64,000 nucleotides of DNA from positions 186,001 to 250,000 of the forward strand of contig JACJZG010000001.1 of the NCBI GenBank assembly GCA_020635715.1, given 5' to 3'. Under the pieces are notes generated by a model. The model worked only from the letters and a program-made list of their open reading frames with translations. It did no database searches and was not told the DNA's origin. The DNA is from Flavobacteriales bacterium (GTDB lineage Bacteria > Bacteroidota > Bacteroidia > Flavobacteriales_F > PHOS-HE28). Positions 45,824 through 55,160 of the stretch are shown here, piece after piece (positions within the stretch are counted from its first letter, which is position 1; each line of letters opens with the position of its first letter). The translations under genes and the position numbers were made by a program.

Positions 45824-46225
45824 TCACTCCTCCTCCACCGCCGCATACCGGTGCAGCACGAAGCGGTTCCAGCCCTTCTTCGTCTTCGATTCCACCACCC
45901 AGTCGAAGCCGCCCAGCTCATTGGGCCAGTACACCTGCAGCGCCACTCCGGCCGGCATCTCCGCCTCGAAGCACAAGGCATCGGGATGGATGTCAGGCGC
46001 GGTGGTTCGCACACCGTTCGATCGCTTGCCATCCGAGGTGAAGGACCAAAAGGCGAGGGTACCGTCCGCCGCACCGAAGAGGGCCACCTCTTCATACGTG
46101 CTCTTGGCGAAGCGCCAAGTGCAGGTGAGCTGGATGTACTTCCCGCCCAGCACCGCCTCGAACCTGCGCTCACAGATCACCTTGCCCATGGGGCTGTCCG
46201 ACGTAGCGACCCATGTGCCCAACAA
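45824..46225 (-). CDS. small lipocalin-like protein, start uncertain
   Basis: 133 aa if started at the TTG at 46225. Protein-like throughout: LLGTWVATSDSPMGKVICERRFEAV, KYIQLTCTWRF, LAFWSFTSDGKRSNG, FEAEMPAGVALQVYWPNELGG, DWVVESKTKKGWNRFVLHRY, a strand pattern like small DUF1579/lipocalin-type proteins that often begin L-x-x-LLGTW. No ATG is available: an in-frame stop lies about 11 codons upstream, so it is either a TTG start or a 5'-truncated gene. It lies in an otherwise gene-poor stretch. Confidence 0.5.
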   Translation of the reverse strand: MLGTWVATSDSPMGKVICERRFEAVLGGKYIQLTCTWRFAKSTYEEVALFGAADGTLAFWSFTSDGKRSNGVRTTAPDIHPDALCFEAEMPAGVALQVYWPNELGGFDWVVESKTKKGWNRFVLHRYAAVEEE

Positions 46226-46356
46226 AGGGGTCAGCGGTCCGAGCGTGCCACGGCCTTACTTCCAGTTCGATCTTGCGCCCATGGAGGCGAATATCGGGCG
46301 GGTCAGGTTAACCGTACAGTCCGGTTCCGCAGATGACAGCCGACCTGCCTGGCCTT

Positions 46357-46378
46357 CGCCCTTCCGCGCTGAAGGGCG
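46357..46378. terminator. possible hairpin terminator
   Basis: CGCCCTTC (46357-46364), a 6-nt loop, GAAGGGCG (46371-46378): a perfect 8-bp stem just after the end of the minus-strand lipoprotein gene (stop at 46415). No T-tract, so only moderate support. Confidence 0.35.
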
Positions 46379-46414
46379 TGCCACCGCTCGGACGACCGTG
46401 TGCGCTACAGGACC

Positions 46415-46906
46415 TTAGATCGTGCGGCTCGATCGGTCGTTTACCGGCGGCTGCACCCGATCGCGGTACCAGATGCCGCGCATCTCTTCCATGTCGCGCA
46501 TCATCCGCTCCATCTGTCGCCGATGCCATTCGAACGGATCACGAAGTCCCGGCTGGTTCAATGTATCCATGAACATGGGCGGAAGAAGGTCCTGGAAGCC
46601 GGGGAAGGAGCCGCGGAGGAAGGGATGGAAGCTTCCACCCAGCAAGCTATCCGGTGCCAGTTGTCCGGTGGGATCACCGGACCAGATGCTCACATAGCTG
46701 CTGTCGAACCGGAGGAGGTTGCCGGCGTCATCGTACTCCTTATCCACGCGCACCTCCACATGCGGCGTGTCCGCTGCCAGCGGCAAGTGGGCAGCTTCCG
46801 GCGCACCCATCGGCGCGGGCGATGTTCGCTGGCCATTGCAGGCCAGCAGGGCGAAAGCACAGGCCACGACCGTTACCGACGCCCTGTTCCATGCGTAAGT
46901 GATCAT
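46415..46906 (-). CDS. lipoprotein, function unknown
   Basis: 163 aa. Lipoprotein signal with lipobox A-L-L-A-C (VACAFALLACNGQRTS). The mature part contains HVEVRVDKEYDDAGNLLRFDSSY and a Met/Glu-rich helix WHRRQMERMMRDMEEMRGIWY near the C-terminus. The YDDAGNLLRFDSSY segment is like small Bacteroidota periplasmic proteins. It lies 76 bp downstream of the hsp20 gene on the same strand; co-transcription is possible. Confidence 0.65.
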   Translation of the reverse strand: MITYAWNRASVTVVACAFALLACNGQRTSPAPMGAPEAAHLPLAADTPHVEVRVDKEYDDAGNLLRFDSSYVSIWSGDPTGQLAPDSLLGGSFHPFLRGSFPGFQDLLPPMFMDTLNQPGLRDPFEWHRRQMERMMRDMEEMRGIWYRDRVQPPVNDRSSRTI

Positions 46907-46982
46907 GACTTCGGGGTGTTGAAGGCCCAGGTCACGGGTGTCCGCCCGTTGCGGACACCCATGGCCTGTTCCGTGTTCGTCC

Positions 46983-47429
46983 TCAGCGGATGCTGATGGT
47001 CCGCATCTTCGGTTTCGCTTCCTCGCTCTTGGGGATCGTGAGCTGCAGCACGCCGTTCACGTACTCCGCCTTGATCCCTTCGGCCTGCACTTGTTTGGGC
47101 AATGTGAAGCTGCGCTCGAAGCTGGAGCGGCCGAATTCGCGGCGGGTCCAACGCACCTCCTCCGTGCTCGTGGACTCCTCGGTATGCTCCCCACGGATGG
47201 TGAGCACGTCATCCACCATCTCCACCTTCAGGTCCTTCTTGTCGAACCCGGGGGCCTGCACTTCCACGCGGAAGTCATCCTTGGTCTCCACGATGTTCAC
47301 GCGTGGTGCATGATCCATCAGACCATCACTGCCGAACAGGCGACCGATGCTTTGGCCAAAGATCTCGCTGGCCAGGCGGTCCACCGGTGACGCTGCGGCC
47401 ACAGGCGAACTGTATTTCACGAGGGTCAT
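46983..47429 (-). CDS. Hsp20/alpha-crystallin family small heat-shock protein
   Basis: 148 aa, the usual size for a bacterial Hsp20 chaperone that binds unfolding proteins without ATP. The alpha-crystallin domain spans ~45-140: APRVNIVETKDDFRVEVQAPGFDKKDLKVEMVDDVLTIRGEH, then FGRSSFERSFTLPKQVQ and the conserved A-x-x-x-N-G-V-L-x-L-x-I-P motif (AEYVNGVLQLTIPK). The C-terminal tail ISIR resembles the I-x-I/V motif that mediates oligomerisation. A 280-bp region with AT-rich words upstream probably holds its promoter. Confidence 0.92.
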   Translation of the reverse strand: MTLVKYSSPVAAASPVDRLASEIFGQSIGRLFGSDGLMDHAPRVNIVETKDDFRVEVQAPGFDKKDLKVEMVDDVLTIRGEHTEESTSTEEVRWTRREFGRSSFERSFTLPKQVQAEGIKAEYVNGVLQLTIPKSEEAKPKMRTISIR

Positions 47430-47709
47430 GGGTGTTTATGGTTTTGAGTTTCCGCACCCAACGGTTCAACGTCCATGCCAAGGGCCTGCCGCTGCCATCA
47501 AACTGAAATATTTTCTGCCACGACTGACGGAATTTCAATTCCACCGGTGAACGGATGCCTACCCCTCAAAGACTGATCGGCGGTTCGGAGCAGAAGAATG
47601 ACCACCCTACTGACAGCTTACGGTAACGCCGATGAGCTAGGTTCAGCACGAGACAGCGTTCCAGCCCGCCGACACGTCTTACCCATAAGAACCGACCAGC
47701 CCCGATCCC

Positions 47710-48486
47710 ATGCGCAACCTCCTCCTGGTCCTCGCCTTCCCGACCATTGCACAGGGCCAACTCCTCTTGAACCCCAGCTTCGAGAACGCCAACGGCGGCA
47801 GTTTGGAACACTGGCAGCACAACTGCTTCGCCGATAGCCTGGCCAATGCCGCTCCCGTGAGCGGCTCGTGGTGTGCGGAAGTGGAGGCCAGCAATCCACA
47901 GGGCTGCTTCATGGCCGACCTCTACCAGGTAGTGCCGGATGCCTACCCGGGCATGCTCTTCGCTCTCGGCGGCTGGTGCCGCAACGCCGCAGACCTCTGG
48001 GCACCCACCATCGGCTTCGACATCGGCATCATGGACCAGAGCGGCACCATCACCCGCATGGACCTCGGCCTCACGACCACCAGTACCGAGTGGACCTGGC
48101 TCAGTACCACCGACACCCTGCAGTTCGGCCTGGAGGAAACGGCCGTGGTGCTCTGCAACTCCGGCTTCGTGGGCGGACCGGCCTTCTCCCTCGCCCACTT
48201 CGATGGCATCCAGTTCTACGAGGTCTTGCCCAGCAGCATCACCGAAGCACCCGAGGTACATAGCCGCTTCGACAGGGCCGTTGGACAGTTCACCGCCAGC
48301 TGCGCCAACGCCACCATCAAGCAGGCCTGCCTCCTTGACGCCAGCGGCCGGCAAGTGCAGGTGGTGCCCATCGCCAACACCAACACCGTCCGCTTCTCCG
48401 TGGATCCCCTTCCACCCGGCATCTACCTCCTCTCCCTCCACACTGACCGCGGACCGGCCAACCTGCGCTTCCCCGTGGAGCATTGA
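47710..48486 (+). CDS. secreted protein with carbohydrate-binding-like body, T9SS tail
   Basis: 258 aa, signal peptide MRNLLLVLAFPTIAQGQ. The N-terminal body resembles Bacteroidota jelly-roll domains (LLLNPSFENANGGSLEHWQHNCF, FALGGWCRNAADLWAPTIGFDIGI, FDGIQFYEV), a CBM-like beta-sandwich. The C-terminal ~70 residues form a T9SS sorting tail (ASGRQVQVVPIANT ... GIYLLSLHTDRGPANLRFPVEH). Its downstream flank is a repeat cluster. Confidence 0.75.
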   Translation: MRNLLLVLAFPTIAQGQLLLNPSFENANGGSLEHWQHNCFADSLANAAPVSGSWCAEVEASNPQGCFMADLYQVVPDAYPGMLFALGGWCRNAADLWAPTIGFDIGIMDQSGTITRMDLGLTTTSTEWTWLSTTDTLQFGLEETAVVLCNSGFVGGPAFSLAHFDGIQFYEVLPSSITEAPEVHSRFDRAVGQFTASCANATIKQACLLDASGRQVQVVPIANTNTVRFSVDPLPPGIYLLSLHTDRGPANLRFPVEH

Positions 48487-48559
48487 TCACCCGCGTTCGA
48501 GCGACTTATGCCATCCGCCGCAGCCGGAACGTTGAGCCTCGACCTTCTCATCGTCCATC

Positions 48560-48895
48560 GGTCACTGCGAGCCTACATGCCGCAGGCATGCACAGCGAAG
48601 CAGCTCTGCGCTCTCCGCGGTTGATCGCATTCCGCATTCCTCTGCGTCCTCCGTGCTCTTTGCGTCTTTGCGATTACATGCATTCCGCATTCCCCCCATT
48701 CCTCCGCGCTCTCCGCGGTTCATCGCATTTCGCATTCCTCTGCTTCCTCTGCGCACTCCGCGGTTGACCGCATTTCGCATTCCTCCGCGTCCCCTGCGCA
48801 CTCCGCGGTTGACCGCATTTCGTATTCCTCCGCGTCCTCTGCGCACTCTGCGGTTTATCGCATTTCGTATTCCTCTGTGGTGGAACGACTCATCC
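48560..48895. repeat. interspersed repeat cluster 1 (45-bp type, CTCTGCG..CGGTT)
   Basis: Starts with a head containing the hairpin CATGCCgcaGGCATG (~48575-48590) and GCGAAGCAGCTCTG, followed by about six imperfect units of ~44-45 bp built as CGCATTTCGCATTCCTCTGCG + CTCTGCGCACTCCGCGGTTGAC. The best three units (48725-48860) are in exact 45-bp register, so both strands are open and give spurious 15-residue repeats. The same element is at 53135-53390. Confidence 0.85.
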
Positions 48896-48968
48896 CATCC
48901 ATCAAAACATATCCAACCATCCACGTCAACCCAAGCAACACTTTCCGCCCCGAGGGCATCTCGTTGAT

Positions 48969-50375
48969 GTGAGACCTCTCCTCATCGCCCTGTCATTCCT
49001 GTTCGTCACGCGCATCCACGCCCAGGAGCTGGTGACCAACGGCGACTTCGAGAGCTACACCCAGTGCCCGGACTACGTGAGCCAGATCGGTCGGGCCACC
49101 GGCTGGTCGCGCCCCACGGAGGGCACCAGCGATTACCTGAACGCCTGCCTCGGCATGCCGTTCAGCCTGAGCGTTCCCGGCAATCAGTTCGGCACACAAG
49201 CCGCGCACAGCGGCAACGGCTACGCTGGCTTCTACTGCTTCTATGGCAACCAGGCCGCGGAGGTGCCGGGTAATGACGACCGCGAGTATGTGACGCATGC
49301 CCTCGCATCACCCTTGGTTCCTGGTCGCACCTACGCCGTGGAGTTCTTCGTGAGCCTCGCCGATGTGTCCAAGTATGCCGTGAACGACATCGGTGCGTTG
49401 CTGAGCATGCAGGTCCCGACACGCACGGATGAGTTCGCCATCGAACACGCACCGCAGATCACCAACACCACACAGGAGCTGCTCGATGACAAGACCGGTT
49501 GGATGCGCATCAACGGCTGCTTCGTGGCCGACTCCGCGTACGCTTACATCACCATCGGGAATTTCCACGATGCGGCGTCGACCCAATTCACTGAGGTGCC
49601 CACGAACTACCCGCTCACGTACTTCAGCTATTACTACGTGGATGATGTGAGCGTGCAGGCCCTCGACCCTCCTGAGCTCGGCCCGGACATCACCAGTTGC
49701 ACGGCGGTACAGCTCATGGTGCAGGACCCTATACCGGGCGCGATCTACAACTGGTCCACCGGAGAAGTTGGTACGTCCATCCAAGCGGACAGCAGCGGGA
49801 CCTATACGGTATGGATGGACGCTGGCGGCTGCCTGCTCGCGGATAGCATGACCGTCCTGCGCGCCGAAGAACTGGCGATCAACTTGCCTGCCGATACCGC
49901 CGTGGACTTCTGCACCACCAACACTTTCGCACTCGCGCTCGAAGGCCTGCCACCTGGCTCCACCGTGCAATGGAGCACCGGTGAAAGCACCCCGGCCATC
50001 CGCATCATCGCGGCCGGCACCTACCACGTGAGCGCCCAGGCGCCGGGCCATTGCGCCACCTCCGCCAGCATCACCGTCATCGATACGTGCAGCACGCCGC
50101 TCTATGCGCCCAACGCCTTCACGCCCGACGGCGACGGCATCAACGACCTCTGGCGACCGTTTTGGATAGCAAGCCCCGACACGCGATCAGAATTCACCAT
50201 CTACGACCGTTGGGGCGGCGTGCTCTTCCACAGCGACTCGCAGGATGCGGCCTGGGATGGAACGGCGAATGGCGCACCGCTACCCGTAGGGATCTACAAC
50301 TGGACCGGATGGACAAGGCGCACGGCAAGTGGTGCGGCCCGCGACCAGCATGGGCATCTATTCCTGATCAGATGA
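48969..50375 (+). CDS. secreted protein with T9SS type B (gliding-associated) tail
   Basis: 468 aa from the GTG at 48969; the ATG two bases upstream is out of frame and meets a stop at once. Signal peptide VRPLLIALSFLFVTRIHAQ (the GTG read as Met). The N-terminal domain (~20-235) is a jelly-roll like that in the 47710 protein (LVTNGDFESYTQCPDYVSQIG, GRTYAVEFFVSLADVSKYAVNDIGALL, YYYVDDVSVQAL). Two Ig-like segments follow, then the type B sorting domain (YAPNAFTPDGDGINDLWRPF, IYDRWGGVLFHSDS, AAWDGTANGAPLPVGIYNW ... HLFLIR). Predicted cell-surface protein. Confidence 0.85.
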   Translation: MRPLLIALSFLFVTRIHAQELVTNGDFESYTQCPDYVSQIGRATGWSRPTEGTSDYLNACLGMPFSLSVPGNQFGTQAAHSGNGYAGFYCFYGNQAAEVPGNDDREYVTHALASPLVPGRTYAVEFFVSLADVSKYAVNDIGALLSMQVPTRTDEFAIEHAPQITNTTQELLDDKTGWMRINGCFVADSAYAYITIGNFHDAASTQFTEVPTNYPLTYFSYYYVDDVSVQALDPPELGPDITSCTAVQLMVQDPIPGAIYNWSTGEVGTSIQADSSGTYTVWMDAGGCLLADSMTVLRAEELAINLPADTAVDFCTTNTFALALEGLPPGSTVQWSTGESTPAIRIIAAGTYHVSAQAPGHCATSASITVIDTCSTPLYAPNAFTPDGDGINDLWRPFWIASPDTRSEFTIYDRWGGVLFHSDSQDAAWDGTANGAPLPVGIYNWTGWTRRTASGAARDQHGHLFLIR

Positions 50376-50539
50376 CAGGAGAACATGCCCGGTTCATCGA
50401 CCAGGGTCCTAACCCATTTCGACCGCCCGGTTTGCCTCCTCATCCATCTCCTGACCCGGTTCATCCAGGCCGCCCATCGGAGGGATGAGCGTTATCGAAC
50501 ATTTCGACCATGGAACACGGTAACGGCACCAATCGATGT

Positions 50540-53131
50540 ATGGCCAGCATGGCTTGCTTCCTCCGCCACGCCCTCCCTGGAGCCCTCCTCTGCCTCACCT
50601 GGGCCGGCGCCCATGAGCGGGCCCAGGCGCAGAACACCCTGCAATACGAATGGGATCACAGCTTGGGCGGGGGCGCTAACGAGTTCCTGGGGAAACTCAT
50701 CGCCACTTCCGATGGTGGCTTCCTGGCCGCTGGCACGAGCAACTCGGCCGCAGGCCTCGAGGTGAGCCAGCCGAACTTCGACCCATCGCTCTCCTTCCCC
50801 ACTTCCGACATCTGGATGGTGAAATGCGACGCGGATGGCAATGTGCAATGGGACGCACGCTATGGGACCAGCGGCGATGAGAACTTCGGGGACGTGATCC
50901 ATACCGCCGATGGCGGCTACCTGCTCAACATCGGCGTGGCTCCGCTGGCCGATGGCAACCTCACCGCTCCGGGTTACGGAAGCACCGATCTGTACGTCCT
51001 GAAACTGAACGGCACAGGCGGGATCCAATGGCATCGGCGCCTCGGCGGATCAGATGCCGACGCGCCCGCGGATGTGATCGAGACGCCGGATGGAGGATAC
51101 CTGATCGGTGGTTACACGCCTTCCAGCACCAGTGGCACCATCACCAGCACCTCCAACGGAGGCTGGGATTACTTCGTGACCAAACTGAACAGCAACGGAT
51201 CGCCGCAATGGGACAAGCTCATCGGAGGGACCGATGGCGACTACCTGGTGGGGATCACGGTGACCGATGGTGGCTACCTCCTCGCGGGAAGCAGCCTATC
51301 GGGCGTTGGCGGTGACAAGACCGTGCCCAACCATGAGGCCAATGAGCTCGACATGTGGATCGTGAAGATCGACGACCTCGGAAATGTGATCGGGCAACGC
51401 ATCGTGGGCTCGCTCGAATCAGATCTCGTATACGGCTACGTCGGTTTCACCGATGGGGGTATCATCCTCGCCACCAGCATCTGGGCGGGCATCGGTGGCG
51501 ACCGCACCGAGAATACCTGGGGAGCCAGCGATGGCTGGGTGGTGCGACTGAACGCCGACCTCGACATCGTATGGGACCATTCGGTGGGCGGTGATGTGCA
51601 TGAGGATGACTTCGGCAACCTGGTACTCACTGCCGATGGGAACATCCTGGTGAGCGGAACCTCGTACTCCACCATGAACACCGGCTGGAAAGGCGAGGAC
51701 AACGTGGGGCCGGAGAACACCTGGGTGGTCCTGATCGGGCCTGCGGGCAACAAACTCTGGGACAAAACGGTGCATACGGGATACGCGCATTCGGAGGTGG
51801 GACATGCCATCCAACTGCTCGATGGATGTTATGTGGTGGCCGATAACGGAGATGGGCTCGTCGGGAACGAGAAGACCGACCCTTCTTTGAGCTTCGACTT
51901 CTGGACCGTGAAGTATTGCGATCTCCAGGCAGCGCCCGTGGCCGCGTTCGATGCGCAGGTGGATCCGGGCTGCGACCGGGCCCTGGTCGACCTGATCAAC
52001 TCCTCCACCGGGGCCACCAGCTGGTTGTGGCAAGTGGAGGGAGCAGTAGTCCCTGACCCCACCCAGCAGTTCCTCACCGATCTCGTCTTCAACCAGGAAG
52101 GCATCTTCCCGGTCTCCCTCATCGCATGCAATGGCGCATTGTGCGACACGGTCACCCAAACCATCTCCATCGCCTTCGCGATCAGTCTTACCGTCGACAT
52201 CGGGGATACCGTGGTGCTGTGCTCCGATGATCCGTTCATCATCGATACGGGCATCGCGCAGGCCACCTTCGCATGGAGCTTGAATGGCCTGCCGCTGCCG
52301 CAGACCACTTCATCCATCCGGGTCTCGGAGCCTGGGAGCTATACGGTCACCGTCACCGACGGCACCGATTGCTCCGGAACCGATAGCGTGTACCTGGTGA
52401 CCGTGCAGGAGACCTTGAGCCTTGGGCCCGACACCAGCTTCTGCGCCGGTGGCGTCATCCTGCTGCAAGCCGATGCCACGGATGGGGCCTTCCAGTGGTT
52501 CCACAACGGCGCACCGATCGGATCGAACTCACCGGCATGGCTCGCCGATGCGCCAGGCCTGTACGTGGTTCACCACACCTACGCGTGCGGCACCAATGGC
52601 GACACCCTGCTCCTCACCGAAGACTTGCCACTACCCACCGAGCTGTTCCCGGCCAGTGCCGATCTCTGCGATGCAAACCCTTTGGAAGTAGTAGTCGATG
52701 CCAGCGGCCAGGTCCTCTGGAACAGCGGAAGCACCGCCGCCGCCATCGCGATCACCCAACCCGGCTCGTACAGCGCCACCGTGGTGAACGCCTGCGGTTC
52801 GGTATCCGATACCATCGTCGTTTCCGATTGCGGCTGGCCCGGTCCCTGTCCGATGCGCATGCCCAACGTGTTCTCACCCAACGGCGATGGGGTCAACGAC
52901 GATGTGACACCTGACCCTGACCGCCTTTGCGCCGAACCCTTGGAACTCATCATCCTGGACCGATGGGGCCTGGAGTTGTATGCTGAACGCGCGGTGCATC
53001 CGACCTGGAACGGCCGCACGCATGCGCCAACAAGTGCGTCCGGCCCCCATGTGCCTGAAGGGGTGTACTACTACATCTGCCGCAACGCCGCCGGCGATGT
53101 GCTCAAGGGCTCCATCACCCTGCTGCGCTGA
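50540..53131 (+). CDS. large secreted protein with T9SS type B tail
   Basis: 863 aa from the ATG at 50540 (MASMACFLRHALPGALLCLTW signal peptide); an in-frame ATG at 50510 adds ten residues. The N-terminal ~430 residues are propeller repeats with a GG-Y-L-L/I motif (DGGYLLNIGVAPL, DGGYLIGGYTPSS, DGGIILATSIW). A Cys-rich PKD/Ig-like region follows. The C-terminus is the gliding-motility-associated domain (MRMPNVFSPNGDGVNDDVTPD, ILDRWGLELYAERAVHPTWNG, GVYYYICRNAAGD, ending LLR). Predicted T9SS cargo exposed at the surface. Confidence 0.85.
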   Translation: MASMACFLRHALPGALLCLTWAGAHERAQAQNTLQYEWDHSLGGGANEFLGKLIATSDGGFLAAGTSNSAAGLEVSQPNFDPSLSFPTSDIWMVKCDADGNVQWDARYGTSGDENFGDVIHTADGGYLLNIGVAPLADGNLTAPGYGSTDLYVLKLNGTGGIQWHRRLGGSDADAPADVIETPDGGYLIGGYTPSSTSGTITSTSNGGWDYFVTKLNSNGSPQWDKLIGGTDGDYLVGITVTDGGYLLAGSSLSGVGGDKTVPNHEANELDMWIVKIDDLGNVIGQRIVGSLESDLVYGYVGFTDGGIILATSIWAGIGGDRTENTWGASDGWVVRLNADLDIVWDHSVGGDVHEDDFGNLVLTADGNILVSGTSYSTMNTGWKGEDNVGPENTWVVLIGPAGNKLWDKTVHTGYAHSEVGHAIQLLDGCYVVADNGDGLVGNEKTDPSLSFDFWTVKYCDLQAAPVAAFDAQVDPGCDRALVDLINSSTGATSWLWQVEGAVVPDPTQQFLTDLVFNQEGIFPVSLIACNGALCDTVTQTISIAFAISLTVDIGDTVVLCSDDPFIIDTGIAQATFAWSLNGLPLPQTTSSIRVSEPGSYTVTVTDGTDCSGTDSVYLVTVQETLSLGPDTSFCAGGVILLQADATDGAFQWFHNGAPIGSNSPAWLADAPGLYVVHHTYACGTNGDTLLLTEDLPLPTELFPASADLCDANPLEVVVDASGQVLWNSGSTAAAIAITQPGSYSATVVNACGSVSDTIVVSDCGWPGPCPMRMPNVFSPNGDGVNDDVTPDPDRLCAEPLELIILDRWGLELYAERAVHPTWNGRTHAPTSASGPHVPEGVYYYICRNAAGDVLKGSITLLR

Positions 53132-53134
53132 ATC

Positions 53135-53390
53135 CGTGAACCGCATTTCGCATTGCTCCATCCGCATCGATCAGCGCGAGCCTGCATACCGAAGGCATAC
53201 GCAGCGAAGCAGCTCTGTGTCTCCATGCCTCTGCGGTTAGTGCATTTCGCATTCCTCTGCGCTCTTTGCGCTCTCTGCGGTTGATCGCATTTCGCATTCC
53301 TCTGCGCTCTTTGCGCTCTCTTCGGTTAAACGCATTACACATTCCTCCGTGTCTCTGTGCCGCTGTGGTTAATACGTTTCGCATTCCCCA
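53135..53390. repeat. interspersed repeat cluster 2 (same family as 48560-48895)
   Basis: Head GCGAGCCTGCATACCgaaGGCATACGCAGCGAAGCAGCTCTG (53176-53216) precedes three or four units CGCATTTCGCATTCCTCTGCG + CTCTTTGCGCTCTCTGCGGTTGAT. Unit length is ~42-45 bp. The head and tail are recognisably the same as in cluster 1, 4.6 kb away, and both lie directly 3' of one T9SS cargo gene and 5' of another. Confidence 0.85.
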
Positions 53391-53414
53391 CCTTTGTCTC
53401 AAGCCCCCTTCGCC

Positions 53415-55043
53415 ATGCGCCAACTCCTCCCCATCGCCCTCTTCCTGGCCACACCCCTCACCGCCCAGTGGACCACCCCCGACCTCAATACGCCCGTTAG
53501 CGCCACCACCGGCGTGGGCGCCGCCACCCCACTCTCCGCACCCGGCCCCGACGGCAGCACCTATGCCACCTGGTTCGAGAATACCAGTGGCGACTACATC
53601 CTGATGATGCAGCGCCTGGACGCCGACGGCAACACCATGTGGTCGCAGGGTGGCATCATCGTCAGCGCAGAGGACCAGAACACCGCTCTGTTCCGATACG
53701 ACCTCAAGAGCGATCATGACGGCAACGCCATCGTCGCCTTTCAGGATGAACGCAGCGGGACGCTGGATGTGGTGGCCTACAAGATCTCGCCGCTGGGGCT
53801 GCACATGTGGCCCGGGGGCATCCCGCTGTGGACCCCCGACGCCACCGGCATCGGCCCCGTGATCGGTGTGCTGGAGAACGATCGCATCGTCTTCGCCTGG
53901 AACACCGACCGCAGCCCGCAGACCGTGGCCTACCAGATCTTCGAGCCCAACGGCACCACCAGCGGCTTTCCCCTGGAGATCGGCACCAACGGCATCACCG
54001 GCAGGCCCAAAGTGGTGGCCACCAGCGATGGCGGCTTCTGGCTGCAATACGTCCACCAGACCGGCAACTTCCTCAGCCCTGGCCTGATGTACGCGGTGCG
54101 CTGCGATGCCAGCGGTGTGGCCGGTCCACCCATCGTCATCGCGGCGAACACCATCAGCGGCTTCTACTTCCCCGAACCCATCCCCGATGGGCACGATGGG
54201 CTCTACGTCGCCTTCAACACCGGCAACGTGGCCAATGGCAACCTCACCGATGTGTGCGTGCAGCGCCTCCGCGCCAATGGCATCACCTGGGCCAACACCG
54301 CCGTGCCCGTGGAGGAGGGCGTGCTCACGCAACGGTACAGCGGCACCGCCACCCCCGCGCTCGTGAGCGATGATGAAGGACTGATGATCGCGTACAGCTT
54401 CACGAACCTCGCACAGAGCGAAGGCGGCATCGCGGTGCAGAAGATCGACACGGCCGGCGTGGTGCAGTTCGGTGCCACCGGCTCCATCGTCGTGGCCAGC
54501 TCCGCCGCACGTCCGGAACCCTTCGGCACCCAGGGCGTGTTCGATGGTATCGTCACCGCCTTCACCACCGGTGGCTTCGGCGCCGAGACCGCCCATGCCT
54601 TGCACGTCGATCACAACGGTGCCGTGATGGACCCTCCCGCGCTCATCGATCTCAGCACCACCTCCAGCGGCAAGGACGATGCGAGCCTCGTGCCCTTCCA
54701 GAACGGACAGGCCGTGGCCGTGTGGCAGGATGAACGCAACGGCGGCAGCATCTACGCGCAACCCATCGAAGTAGCGAACACCAACAGCATTGCAGAACGC
54801 AACGATCTCGGCATCCAATTGCAGCAATGGCCCGAGGCAGCCCTGTTCTTCCAACGCGCAACGCCTGCTGCTGACCTGCGCATCATCGACATGCAGGGCA
54901 GGTTGGTCTATGGTCAGCACCTCACCGCGCAGCCGGAAGGAGCACGCGTGCTATTGCCCATGCAGGGACTCTGCGCCGGCCTCTACAGCATCTGCCTGGA
55001 CAAGCCGGAGGGAAGGCTGGTGTGGAAGATGGTGCGGTTCTGA
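53415..55043 (+). CDS. secreted protein, T9SS type A tail (paralogous tail to 56115 gene)
   Basis: 542 aa from the ATG at 53415 (MRQLLPIALFLATPLTAQ signal peptide; an in-frame start 7 codons earlier at 53394). The body contains D-x-D-G-N-x-x-W-x-x-G-G-I and DGGFWLQYVHQ, DGLYVAFN and DNDGL-type propeller-like repeats. The C-terminal ~80 residues (ERNDLGIQLQQWPEAALFFQRATPAADLRIIDMQG ... RLVWKMVRF) are strikingly similar to those of the protein at 56115-57086. Predicted surface-exposed or secreted. Confidence 0.8.
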   Translation: MRQLLPIALFLATPLTAQWTTPDLNTPVSATTGVGAATPLSAPGPDGSTYATWFENTSGDYILMMQRLDADGNTMWSQGGIIVSAEDQNTALFRYDLKSDHDGNAIVAFQDERSGTLDVVAYKISPLGLHMWPGGIPLWTPDATGIGPVIGVLENDRIVFAWNTDRSPQTVAYQIFEPNGTTSGFPLEIGTNGITGRPKVVATSDGGFWLQYVHQTGNFLSPGLMYAVRCDASGVAGPPIVIAANTISGFYFPEPIPDGHDGLYVAFNTGNVANGNLTDVCVQRLRANGITWANTAVPVEEGVLTQRYSGTATPALVSDDEGLMIAYSFTNLAQSEGGIAVQKIDTAGVVQFGATGSIVVASSAARPEPFGTQGVFDGIVTAFTTGGFGAETAHALHVDHNGAVMDPPALIDLSTTSSGKDDASLVPFQNGQAVAVWQDERNGGSIYAQPIEVANTNSIAERNDLGIQLQQWPEAALFFQRATPAADLRIIDMQGRLVYGQHLTAQPEGARVLLPMQGLCAGLYSICLDKPEGRLVWKMVRF

Positions 55044-55160
55044 GAAGACGCCGTAGGATCGCTCCTGTCGCTAGCGGCAGCTCTCGTACTTGGGTGCGGT
55101 GGCACTTGCACATACATCACTGGCCTTCCAAGACCCACCTCCCTTCAAGGAAGTCGTTCA

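Noticed and set aside
45291..45827. 178-residue minus-strand frame as a gene
   Set aside because: No motif, no plausible start context and overlap with the better-supported gene at 45824-46225.
48562..48967. Open frames on both strands across repeat cluster 1
   Set aside because: The 45-bp unit is divisible by 3, so both strands stay open and yield FRIPxRPLR or NRxVRRGRGG repeats by chance; no start signal or family.
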